The notes beneath the pieces are model-generated. The model worked only from the letters and a program-made list of their open reading frames with translations. It ran no database searches and had not been told where the DNA came from. Of a stretch of 64,000 nucleotides of DNA, positions 8,716-18,913 are shown in pieces (positions within the stretch are counted from its first letter, which is position 1; each line of letters opens with the position of its first letter). The stretch is taken from the NCBI GenBank assembly GCA_036898135.1, contig CM072511.1, positions 77,232,754 to 77,296,753 on the forward strand, given 5' to 3'. A program made the translations under genes and the position numbers. The stretch is from Oncomelania hupensis. Its lineage: Eukaryota; Mollusca; Gastropoda; Littorinimorpha; Pomatiopsidae.

Positions 8716-11133
8716 GCACTCCCACACCCACACACCCACACACAAAATAATCTAATGACAGCACAAGTTGTTGTCTTAAACTATACATATCACGGCATAT
8801 ACATGATTATAATGGCAGCGCTTAAAAGGTAGAGGCATGACTAGAACATTCTACATTCACCTATACATAGATAACAGTCAACAACCAATTACATAATAGT
8901 ACAGTGAAATAGCAACATTCTTAAAACATATTAGTAATAAAATACACAGCAAAGACACAACTGAGCAGGTTGCCTATCTCATAACTAGATTACATTTAAG
9001 AGTACCATAACAATGGTTAGGATCTTTAAAATAACAAGTTACATGTTATGTGACTAGAATAAATTCATTCTATCTATTAATTAAGAATGTCATAGCTCAG
9101 CAAATTACATCCAAGCATTCATGACAATTATGATGTTAAGTAAAATGAATATCTATATATGTCATACTGCTACACCACATTCACCCCATTACCCCATCCA
9201 CCCCCTCAATCACCACCACCCCCACATTCTACTTTGGCACACCATATTCCCCCCACCCACCACCAATCTACACCCACAATCAGAACTAAAAGTTGTACAT
9301 TAATTTAGGTGCTAGAAGATTCCTATCCTATCCTATCCTGTCCCGTAACCCAGAGGTCGTAGGGGCATCACAGATGATCGTTTAACCAGCATACTCCATC
9401 TTTCTCTGTCCTCAGCAGCCTTGATGGCTACGCTCAGTGTCAAACCAGTCCATTCTCGAATGTTGTCCTCCCACCTCTTTTTCGGTCTCCCTCTTCTTCT
9501 ACCTCCTTGCACCGTGCCTTGCAGAATAGTCTTTGCGAGGCCTGATAATCTGGTGACGTGGCCATACCATCGGAGATTCCGTTTCTTCACCACTGTGAGC
9601 AGGTCATCGTGTTGTCCAATGGCTTGTGTGATGGTCTGTCGGACTTGTCGTTGGTGATGTGTTGGGCTAGAAGATTGGGCTTTGGAATTGAAAAGTGAAA
9701 TTGCTGGGGGGATAATGATCTTTTAACTTGTTCTTCTTAACCATTGGTACAACATACCGGCAACCTGATGGGAGGGGTTGAAAATCTGAAAACAAAGGGT
9801 GAGCTTGGTCTGAAAGAATGCGACTTGGTTTCCTGCGCACTGCTCTATGATATAGCTCTTCTAGGGGTTGTTGAACACTGCCTATGATCTTCCCTGCTAA
9901 GCAGACCACACGGGCAAGTTTAGAATGATCTTTAACGCCTAGACTCCCAAGCCAGCATACTATGTTGTATGTCAATATGCTCTCAATGAGGCTCCGGCAA
10001 TCTGTGCACAGCAGCAACCTTAAGCTGTGCTGACATTGAATGGTTTTAGTTTTCTTAGCAAATACAGGTGTTGTGCTCGTTTGTAGATAAAATCTACTTT
10101 AGAACTGAAAGTTAGCTTAATATCAAGTACTTTACCAAGGTATTTGAATGTTTCTGTTACGTCAACAGCTTCATTAGCAATTACAATGGGGACAAATTTA
10201 GCTTCAGATTTCTTTTCATCAAAAGCCAGCTCTTTGGTTTTCTTTACATTAAGCTGTAAGTAACTCTCTGTACACCATGTGGCTAGAGTGTGAATGTTTG
10301 CATAGTAGCTTGCTAGCGTGTCTTCATCATGTAGCAGTCCAACAAGTGCCATGTCGATGTCATCTGCAAATTTGAACAGTGCCGAGATAGTGCTGTTAAA
10401 TCGCATTTCGTCTGTGTATATTGAGAAAAGTGTAGGTGACAGAACGCAATCCTGTGGGGCTCCTACATTAACAATGATTTCAACAGAATTTACTTGTTGA
10501 GGCCTATCTCGAAGAAAGCTATTCACAAGCCGGACAATGTTGTTGTTGATGCCCAGATCAACCATGCGTTTTAATAAAACAAAAGGTTCCATGCAGTTAA
10601 AAGTACTGGAAAAATCAATCATCAGAATTCTAACATGGATTTAGGCTTGTCCAGATGCTTTGCTATCAGATTGAACAAGGCAAGACAAGCATAATCAGTT
10701 CCGCGACACGCTTTATAACCAAACTGTATGGGGTCAAGTTTATGGGCTACATCAATAAGCAGATGCTGCCTTACTACTGATTCAAAACACTGCAAGTGCT
10801 GAGGTCAAGGCTACAGGTCGGAAGTCATTTGGTTGGGATGCAGAAGGGTACTTGGGAATTGGTATGATAGTTGATGTTTTCCATGAGCGAGGCATTGTGT
10901 GAAGATTTAACAGCATTTGAAAAATGATATGGAAAATGTGACCAAGCTCATTTGCACAACTTCTTAGTAGTCTTCCTGTAATGTGATCTCTGGTGCTTTA
11001 TTTGGTTTTAATCTTTTAAAACATGTTACTACTTGTTCTTCACTCATGTCAAGACGTTCCGGTGCTAAGGATTCACATAGAGAATTACAATCTTGCCTCG
11101 TATCCCTAACATCAAAGCGTGCGTAGAAGCGAT
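8463..11133 (-). mobile_element. CR1/Rex1-like LINE, 5'-truncated and frameshifted
   Basis: On the minus strand, from right to left: a linker (CFKRLKPNKAPE), an RT segment with ADDIDMALVG following FKF (the catalytic box, FADD here), QLNVKKTKEL, TFKYLGKVLDIK, and a C-terminal SLIESILTYNIVCWLGS with HPLFSDFQPLPSG. This order is typical of CR1/Rex1-like LINEs. Several stops and frame changes exist (for example near 10018). The 3' untranslated part (8463-9310) holds a CA microsatellite (8681-8745) and ends with an AATAAA-like signal and (ATTGT)n read on the minus strand. An RTE copy is inserted at 9322-9665. Confidence 0.75.
9322..9665 (-). mobile_element. RTE-type LINE, 344-bp truncated insertion with 11-bp TSD
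   Basis: The minus strand encodes RWYGHVTRLSGLA and RRRGRPKKRWEDNIREW, the end of the RTE protein, and finishes with the (ATAGG)-type tail. GCTAGAAGATT occurs exactly on both sides (9311-9321 and 9666-9676) and is the target-site duplication, so the limits are secure. It lies in the 3' part of the CR1/Rex1-like LINE and is younger than it. Confidence 0.93.
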
Positions 11134-11630
11134 TCCTACTCTGTACTATCAATCTACTATACTGTCTTCTTCTTCGCTAGACAAGTCACCTACCTTTTTT
11201 CTTCAAAATTCTTCCGAGACAAAACTCATTTGTGTTTGAGGTCTGTTGGATCTGCTTGGGAATATTGGACGCTTTCTGCGAAATGGTCACTGCACTGGTG
11301 CTTCCTATGATGTTATTATTTGGCAATGTAGGCATTTTATATGTATGTGTTTTGTTGATATTTTATAATGATGTTTGTATTCTATTTTGTTTTTGTAAAC
11401 GGGGGTTTGGTTCGATAAATTAGAGTTTAGCTTCAGCTTTCTTTGCATGGGATGTCTTTATTGTAAAGTGACCGGGTGGTGGAGTGCCTTCAGTGTTACC
11501 ACTAGGGTTGTTTCGGAAGATCTTTTATGCGGATCGGGGGTGAGTCCTCTTTCAGCGAAGTTGTGGTTTTGATTTTGTGGTCCTGATTCGGCTCTTTGCA
11601 GTCCGCTGGACCCTGTAAGCAATGAATAAC
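11134..11630 (+). repeat. TATA-repeat family, 5'-truncated copy
   Basis: Starts within the family at CTACTCTGTACTATC and runs to GTCCGCTGGACCCTGTAAGC followed by a short AACTAACTAACTA tail. It lacks the TATA region. Useful as a comparison for the (TA)n-expanded copy at 1015, as the central TGTAGGCATTTTATATG is uninterrupted here. Confidence 0.8.
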
Positions 11631-12512
11631 TAACTAACTAATACAATGAAGTTAGCCGTTTAATATTGGTTTGGTGTACAGGCCTACAGGAAAGCAAATA
11701 TGTGTAGATTAAAAGTGACTATTATATCGAGAGCATGTATTTTTATGTAATGACTGTAAAGCGCGGTGAGTCTGGTCGTAGGCTGGAGTACCCGCTATAT
11801 AAAAATCCGTTATTATTATTATTATTAATATTATTAATATTATTATTATCTGCACACATAAGCGATCGATATGCTGTTCAGTCAATGTAATATTATCAGT
11901 AAATTATTTATTTTTTTTAAATGTTTCAAATACAACACACAATATTCTCAAAATCATGTAAGTTACCCTATAATATCAGAAACAAAAATGACTGTAATAA
12001 AATTCTCAAAAAGCGCATATTTTAAGAGAAAAAAGATAGACTGAAGAGTAAATGGTGCAGAGCAGTCAAAATTTATATCTCTGTCGTAACACAAACTTCT
12101 TATTCCATAGCTGGAACCCTGCATCGTTGAGTGCAGTGCTTAAAGGCATAATACTAACGGCATCATCGAGTGCAGTACGCAAAGGCATTATTATACTTAT
12201 GAAATTTAATGTTATAGCAGGTGTTTATAAAATCAGACGCCCTACCGACTGACTGTCATCCGGACTGCTGCTGAAGGATGGCCCGCGATTTGAAGTACTT
12301 GTAACTGTATACCAAAACTATTAAAAAAACAACAACAACATATTTAGCCGTTTTTGCCTCACAGTCGTGTAGCAATATGAATCTATGCAACCAAAAAAAA
12401 AAAAACTACAAAAAAAAACAACAACCAAACACAGACACACGCACACACACACACACACCCACACACACCCCCACACCCCCACACACAAAACCAATTAAAA
12501 CTATATAGTTTG
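11631..12512. other. Unassigned sequence with a SINE-like tail and microsatellites
   Basis: Contains the tail signature AAAGCGCGGTGAG ... CTATATAAA followed by (TTA)n at about 11755-11850, common at the 3' ends of invertebrate SINEs. It also has a degenerate direct repeat near 12125-12190 and CA-rich tracts at 12430-12485. No coding feature that I can support. Confidence 0.5.
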
Positions 12513-13620
12513 TTAAATCCATGATTTTTGCAAACCTATGCGAAATGAGTCTTAAATATTCCAAAAAATATATATTTAAAAAAAAAGTCTGTCTCTTTTC
12601 ATCCGTTCGGACAAAACTTGGAATTGGCTTAATTTCTCAGAACCTGTTTCGTGTATCATAACAAAACTGGGTAGGATGGTGTAATAATCCATGAGACCTC
12701 AAAAATGATCAGTAAAGTATGGATTTCACTTCAAGGTCATGGTCACAGGGTCAGCAAATGTTAGTAAAAAATTTAAAATTTCTCACAAAATTTAACTTTT
12801 CCCCCAAGTTATTGATATTGAACTTATGATTCTTTGAAACATGATAGATATCAATGAGAAACTCATTCTCCGCAAATTGGGTCAACCCTGTTCCAAGGTC
12901 AAGGTCACTGGAGCTGTACAAAGTCGGTTAATAAAGGTATTTTGAAATGACCTTGGCCCTAAACTATGAGAGAGAAAAAATTCAAACTTGTTTTAAATAG
13001 AGGTAATAGATTGATCTTTAATGTTTTCTTTTTGCGTTGATCTTGATGGTCAAGTTCATTTTAGGCTTTAAGAAACAAACAATTTTTTAAAATGGTCGTC
13101 GTACAGTGTAATGGCTTTGTATTTGACCCGTAGTAAGCAACAACATTGGGTTATTTGATCCTCCATGAACATTAGAGGTCATGTAAAGATCAAGGTCACC
13201 CAAAGGTCAAGGTAATTGAAGGTCGTGCCAAGGTCACTGTTTTTTCGTGCTAAATACGTTTGCTATATTTGATCGTACATGAATGTCCATTCGGAGCCAG
13301 AAGTCAAGGTCACCTCAAGGTCAAGGTCATCGCAAGATCAAGTCAGTATTACATCTCATTTTAATGCCACCGTTTCAGTTTTTGTGGGCACTCATTTTCA
13401 TGTATAAATTGCAAGTTCTATAAGTTGAGAAATTGAGCAAAACTTGTTTTGCAGGAAATTGACTCCAGTGACCAATAGAGCTAATATGATATGATGGGAG
13501 GCTGGTCACTAACTTTCCTATGAAGGTTGGTCACAATCCATTTAGTGGTTCTTGAGATAATGGCGTCCAACGGACCGACATTAATTTTGCTCCTTCTGAT
13601 TGCCAACTATTAGTGCCTGG
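12513..13620 (+). repeat. AAGGTCA-rich dispersed repeat, copy A
   Basis: About 1.1 kb of a family also present at 14400-14750, 18455-18530 and 32690-33640. Landmarks are GCAAACCTATGCGAAATGAG near the start, then runs of AAGGTCAAGGTCAC (for example near 12895, 13185, 13205, 13300 and 13320). It has no ORF. The motif contains TCAAGGTCA, the extended half-site bound by NR5A/ERR-type nuclear receptors in animals. Binding here is inference only. Confidence 0.8.
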
Positions 13621-14020
13621 AAAGACACAGCCCCCTCCCCCCATACACACACGCACAAAAAGCACGGGAGGTCAAGTTCGATTGCTGGGAGGTCTTATAA
13701 CTGTGTTGCTTACTGTTTTAATGTTTGGGACAGATATAAAGATTTAAAACCATGCAATCCTTGCTTTAGTTTATTTGATCGTACACAGGTGTTTATTTTC
13801 TTGAAAGAATATTGTGAATGTTCCCTAAAGGGCAGGTGAATCATGCAGGCTATATTGGCCTTCTAGTTTGGTTATTTGCAAAGCTGTTGTCCAACGTAAT
13901 ATCATGATCATCATGATCATGGTCATGATCATGATCATGATCATCTCATCGTCGTCGTCGTCGTAGTCGTCATAGTAATTATAATTATTATAATTATCTT
14001 TTACACGGGAAACTGTGCAG
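13621..14020. other. Intron-like sequence with (ATCATG)n
   Basis: Lies upstream of the GH18 exon. Contains an ATCATG/GATCAT array at about 13900-13945 and a TCG-rich stretch. It ends in GTGCAG, the splice acceptor for the exon at 14021. Confidence 0.55.
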
Positions 14021-14279
14021 GCTCGTTATAGTTTGGACAATGGGTTTGGAGGTGTGATGCTTTGGACGGCAGACCTGGATGACTTCAGTGGAGGTTTCTG
14101 TGGTTCTGGGAAGTTCCCTCTCTTGAATGCTGTCCAACAGGTATGCGAGGATGACAAAACAGTGAACGTCGCATTAAGGGAAGAGAGCGAATATTGCAAA
14201 TTTGGTGGTTTTGACGCTGGACTCCCAAAACACGTAGACAAAGGCGATGAGCTTTTTGTTAGTGATGGATCTAACTCAC
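14021..14279 (+). CDS. GH18 chitinase-family exon, end of the catalytic barrel
   Basis: The exon follows a CAG acceptor (14018-14020) and ends at a strong GTAAGT donor (14280). It encodes LDNGFGGVMLWTADLDDFSG, the final strand region of a GH18 barrel (family pattern GG-x-M-x-W-x-x-D-x-DDF), where the Trp lines the sugar-binding cleft. The next residues, FCGSGKFPLLNAVQQ, are also family-like. The tail (EYCKFGGFDAGL...) could be the start of a chitin-binding domain but has only one Cys. GH18 enzymes cut chitin and are usually secreted. Earlier exons of this barrel are not visible to the left. It may belong to a tandem neighbour of the gene at 27335, or to an upstream domain of the same multi-domain protein. 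Confidence 0.8.
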
Positions 14280-14399
14280 GTAAGTTAACTATAAGTCATT
14301 TTAACTCATTTAATACTGGCTCGCAGGTTGCACCTGAAAATAACACTCATTCGGTAGGACCTTCGTTTTATTTAATGTGCATAGTAATGTGAGTCTATG

Positions 14400-14862
14400 T
14401 TACTCACCCCAAACACATTTATTTTACAGATTTTTTTGCAAATCTGAGCGAGATACGTCCTAAATAGTCTCGAAATGATATCGGAAAAACTTCCTTCCGT
14501 CCTTCTGTCTTCCCGCCGTCTGCAGTCTGTCTTTGCAAAAACTTTAAAGTGGCTAAGTACTCAGAGCGTATTTCAACTATCACAACCATAAATGATAAGT
14601 AAATGAATGACTTCACTTTACTTCACTTCACTTTAAGGTCAAGGTCCCAGGGTCATCAAATATTTCACATTTCACTTTTTTTCTAGGTCATTAATATTGA
14701 ACTTATGATTCTTTGAGGCATAATATGTATCAATGAGACACACTGTCAGGAACTTCTCCTGCGTGTTATAAAATAATTAGCTTTATTCTCAAAAGATTCC
14801 TACAAACTTGATATTAGTTTGTAAACATTTTTTAATGTTCCAATTTCACCATTCACTAAAAG
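14400..14862 (+). repeat. AAGGTCA-rich dispersed repeat, fragment B
   Basis: Begins at GATTTTTTTGCAAATCTGAGCG, follows the same order as copy A (CTTCACTTTAAGGTCAAGGTCCC; TTATTGAACTTATGATTCTTTGAGGCA) and breaks off near 14750. The remaining 100 bases up to the RTE copy are AT-rich and unassigned. Confidence 0.75.
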
Positions 14863-15020
14863 GCCTGGTTTATGGTTGTAAAGGTCAGAGCAGTACTCTG
14901 TCCATCTGTCCAAGACTTCTTGTTCTTCTGTAAGGCATATGCCAGACTTGCCTTGGATCGTGGAGACTTTGGGCTGTTTAACACTTGTCAGCCGCTTCAC
15001 CGTCTGGTAGGCCTTCTTGC

Positions 15021-15195
15021 TGTTGTTCTTGTTCAGACTGTTCTCTATTTCCTGGCATTGATCTTCTATCCAGTTCAATGCCAGGAAATACAGAACAGTC
15101 TGAACAAGAACAACATTGATCTTCTATCCAGTTCCGCATTGATCTTCTATCCAGTTCCGCTGGACCTAAAACAATAATCATTTAATGTAATGTCT
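15021..15195. repeat. Snap-back inverted duplication plus short direct repeats
   Basis: 15021-15060 and 15076-15115 are reverse complements over 40 bases with one mismatch and a 15-base loop. Then ATTGATCTTCTATCCAGTTC recurs twice more. A piece of the TATA-repeat 3' end (CCGCTGGACCTAAAACAATA) follows before normal RTE sequence resumes near 15193. Compared with the RTE copy at 30460-30540, this is a local rearrangement. Confidence 0.9.
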
Positions 15196-15734
15196 TCTGT
15201 CCAGTTCTCCTTTGCTGTGCGCATGCCTTTTCGGATGTCATTGTTGATTTTTCGGTAGGCATCAGCTCCCTGTGAGGTGTTTTTTTTTTTTTTTTTTTTT
15301 TTTTTAATCTCTCTTCGTTTATCAGACAGATCCAAAAGTTCAGGTGTGATCCACGGCTTCTTCTTTAGTCGGTGCTTGCCAAGGATCTCAGTGGCGGCAT
15401 CTGTCACAGCTGAGTTGAAGGTGGTGGTCATGGTGTTGACATCTACTTCACCAGCCCCCAAAATGAGCAGTGGTGCAAAATTTCCCTCCAATTGTGGCCT
15501 GAAATAATTCTGCCACCTCCGGGTCTTGCAGTTTGTCCAGGTCGAACTTCAGTCTAGTGCACTTTGCTGTATTTACTCTCTTCAAGTGGAGCCGGAAAGA
15601 CATCATCACGAGATCGTGGTCACTTCCGAAATCTGCTCCTGGAAAAGTGCGTGTCCTGCCAATGTTGATGCTTGATCTGAAGCGTTTCTTGACCATGGTG
15701 TAGTCTATCTGGTTGTGATGCTCCCCGCCGGGAC

Positions 15735-16030
15735 GCGAATTTGTTTTTTCCAACCTAGTTCCAGTCATTCGCCGAAAAAGGCAATTACCGAGGTCGAACG
15801 AAGCTCTCCGAGTCGAGCGAAGCTATCCGATGTTTTACGAACGAATGCTGGCAGGACTACGTGAAACCACAGGCTGGGAAGTCTCGTCTTTCGTAGGCCT
15901 CAATTACATACTATACTACGTACGTATGTAGGAGGCCCACGAGTTTACAAAGACAAAAGAAAAGACTTCAGAGCCTGTGGTGAAACATCCGTGCATAAAA
16001 ATAGCCGCTGTTGCTTCTAGATCTAATTAA

Positions 16031-16126
<96 letters not shown>

Positions 16127-16166
16127 CAAAACAAATAAATAAATTAAAGATTTAACTAAATAACTA

Positions 16167-16233
<67 letters not shown>

Positions 16234-17279
16234 GCTACTAGCGAAGTTGTGGTCTTGATTTTGTGGTCCTGATTCGGCTCTTTGCAATCCGCTGGACCCT
16301 GTAAGCAATGAATAACTAATTAGCTATTAATTTAACTCTGATCTCGAGTTGTCTTGATTTTGTGGTCCTGATTCGGCTCTTTGCAGTCCGCTGGACCCTG
16401 TAAGCAATGAATAGCCTAACTAACTAACTATTAATTTAACTCTGATCTCGAGTTATTTAAAAAAAAATCGCTTAGCCTACTAGTCCTTCTCCGGAAATTT
16501 AAAGATTCGAATATTATAAAGTATAGGCCTATATATTATTAATTAGAATAGATATAGTTTATACATTTATTTACGTATAAAACAAACAATACAGGTCTAA
16601 TAATTATATTCAGCTAGTGAGCTTCTTCGCTGCGCGGAGACTGACTTATAATATATAGGCCTAATGTAGATTCAGCCTATGTGTGGGGCCGGGTAGATCA
16701 GTTGGTAAGAGCGTCTTGCTAGTAACCGAAAGGTCGCTGGTTCGAATCCCGGATTGGTCAACGTGTGATCATATTATTTTCCCCTTTACCAACAACTGGC
16801 CCGCTGGTGTCAGTATAAATCGGTCCAGTAGTCACCTATATGCGAAAGTGTCGTGTGACTATAATCTACAAACAACAACAACAACAACAGCCTATGTATA
16901 CTGTATAACAGTGTCTACTTGGTTCTAGCATAGATACAGACTTAGCATAGATACAGACTCTCTCTGTATCTATGGTTATAGGCAGGAAATGGGGAATGCT
17001 ATTATTAGCCTATTGCTGAGAACTAACAAAATGCAAATCAAGGAACGCAACTATTAAATATGGTCAATAATAATTATGCTCATATTAACAAAGTATACCG
17101 TTGCGAAATGCTAATCTGTGTAATTCGAACAGAATTAGCAGCAACAGCGATCATTTTTAATGTCAACTAGTCGTAGTCATGCAAGCATCATTTCGTAACA
17201 CATCGGAGAGCTTCGTTCGACTTCGGTGATTGCCTTTTTGGGCGAATGACTGGAACTAGGTTGGAAAAAACAAGTTTGC
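15735..17279. mobile_element. Mutator-like TIR element with 9-10 bp TSD
   Basis: The left end reads GCGAATTTGTTTTTTCCAAC. The right end, reverse-complemented, reads GCAAACTTGTTTTTTCCAAC, and similarity continues inward for over 100 bases (left to about 15880, right from about 17165). CCGCCGGGAC is present on both sides (15725-15734 and 17279-17288), giving a 9-10 bp duplication, as in Mutator/MULE elements. It splits an RTE coding region at one codon. The interior has no transposase: it holds (TAA)n at 16026-16121, (ACT)n at 16165-16234, two 3' pieces of the TATA repeat (16243-16325, 16345-16425) and a SINE. It must be non-autonomous. Confidence 0.75.
16683..16887 (+). mobile_element. tRNA-Thr-derived SINE with 10-bp TSD
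   Basis: The head (to about 16757) has a tRNA A box (TAGATCAGTTGG) and a B box (GGTTCGAATCC). The anticodon arm CTAGTAA points to tRNA-Thr(AGT). The T stem has mismatches, so it is not a working tRNA. About 100 bases of tRNA-unrelated body follow, with an (ACA)n tail. CAGCCTATGT flanks it at 16673-16682 and 16888-16897. SINEs of this type are transcribed by RNA polymerase III from these boxes and moved by LINE enzymes. Confidence 0.9.
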
Positions 17280-17990
17280 CGCCGGGACTGTGCCATGTCC
17301 ATCGTCTGGAGTTTTTGTGGAGACCAAGTGTGTTTGCCAGTACCAGATTGTTGTATCTGGCAAACTCCAAGAGTCTCAGACCCCCTTTCATTTGTCTCGT
17401 TGTTGCAGTGGGGTCCACATGTGTCTCCCCAGTTGTGGTGAGCATCTTGGCCAACCTTGGCATTCCAGTCGCCTTGCACTATGACTATGTCCTTTTTCGG
17501 CACTTGGTCAGGACAGCCTGTAGATTTTCATAAAAATCCTCCACTTCGCTGTCGTCATAGTCTGATGTTGGGGCATAGGCCTGGATGATGGTGATGTTGA
17601 AAGGGGCTGCTCTCAGACGGATGGTAATGAGTCTACTGGAGACTGGGCGGCAACCCATGACAGTGGCTAGAATGTTCTTGTGGACCAAGAATCCAACGCC
17701 GTGTTCGTGCCTGTCATCTCTAACGCTGAAATAGAGCTTGTGGCCTTTGTCGGTTGTTGTTTCACCTAGGCCTTTCCAGCGCAGTTCGCTGATACCTAAA
17801 ACGTTTCATCGATAGTGCTCCATCTCGTGGGCCAGTTCTTCTAATTTTCCTTCCGCAGTTAGGGTCCTGACATTCCAGGTTCCTATGATGATGTTGTTTC
17901 TCGTGCGGATCTTGCTAAATTGTCCATCAGTAGCATACTTATCACCTCCGTCCTTGTGGCCAACGGACGGTTCCGCTAATACTCTATCCT

Positions 17991-18913
17991 TATCCTATTT
18001 CATCCATCCAATCATAGACACTCTCAGATGCATACGAGAACAGCCTTTTGTTCTCTTTTCTTTTCTTTTCTTTTTTTTCCCACTATCAGTATCTTTTAAT
18101 AATAAAGACAAATATGCATAATACATGCTATGGTTCATGCAATGGACAGGTATTTATCAAATCTAATTAATTATAACAATAAGAAATGAACAAAGAGCAC
18201 AATTTAATCAAGGGAAGAAAGAAATATAAAAAAGAAAAACAGTGAACAATTATATGCTGTATTAAAAGTATTTGGTTTTTCAGACCTTTCAGATAGAAAG
18301 CCTTTAGTTCTCCATATGTTTACATAGCTGAGTCTCATCACCAAATATATAATGAACTAGGAAATATAGTACCAGCGCAGTGAATACATACGCCACGTGC
18401 CTATATCAAAAGCCGTAGCTCGCATTCTAGCTCTAAATATTCAAACAATTCGTAAATCTTACTCCAAGGTCAAGGTCACTGGAGCTGTCCAAAGTCGGTT
18501 TGTTTAGGTACTTTTGAAGTGACGAATAACAAACTTCGTAAAAAGGAACTTAACAATAAATAATATGAACCTTTAACTGGAACCATTTAATTTAATAAAG
18601 AGAGACAGGTTTGAGGGACAGGGGGTAAAACTGGGGAATGAGGGAGGGGGGTGGGGTGAGGTTGATAAAACAGAAAAATCAATTGATGCAAGTTTAATGT
18701 ATTATTTTCAAAATTATTAAGAAATAGTTTGTAAATCTTGTATTTGAAGCTATTTAATGGTGTGCATTTTTTTTAGTTCTAAAAAAAGAGTGTTCAATAC
18801 CAAGGGGCCTTTAAAATAGAAGCTAGATTTGAACATGTCAAATCGTACTTTTGGGAGTCTGTGGTTTTCAGAGTGATATTGTGCAAGAAAAAACATTAGT
18901 TGATCATTTAAGT
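17991..18913. other. Unassigned sequence with a fragment of the AAGGTCA repeat
   Basis: Mostly AT-rich. 18455-18530 matches the AAGGTCA repeat family (CCAAGGTCAAGGTCACTGGA). A G-rich patch lies near 18605-18660. No gene supported. Confidence 0.5.

Larger units (their letters stand above)
14863..17990 (-). mobile_element. RTE-type LINE, 5' (endonuclease) half, split by a Mutator-like element
   Basis: Two parts, 17280-17990 and 14863-15734, flank the TIR element at 15735-17279 and resume at the same codon region. The right part encodes the start of an apurinic-type endonuclease (HGVGFLVHKNI, APFNITIIQAYAPT, VQGDWNAKVG). The left part continues with FGSDHDLVMMSFRLHLKRV, where SDH is an endonuclease active-site motif, then linker DAATEILGKHRLKKKPWITP and the start of the RT lead-in, EEQEVLDRWTEYCSDLYNH. 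RTE endonucleases of this type are often mis-annotated as craniofacial development protein 2. The RT itself is absent. A T-run near 15279-15305 and a local rearrangement at 15021-15195 disturb the frame. Confidence 0.85.

Noticed and set aside
13900..13945. Palindrome-rich GATCAT tract as a regulatory site.
   Set aside because: It is a simple ATCATG microsatellite, palindromic by nature.
16026..16234. CRISPR-like array.
   Set aside because: These are pure trinucleotide microsatellites without spacers, in an animal genome.
16683..16757. Possible tRNA-Thr gene.
   Set aside because: T-stem mismatches, a repeat body and tail, and target duplications show a SINE head.
17280..17990. Host craniofacial development protein 2-like gene.
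   Set aside because: Proteins so named in many invertebrate annotations are RTE endonucleases, and this is a piece of such a LINE.
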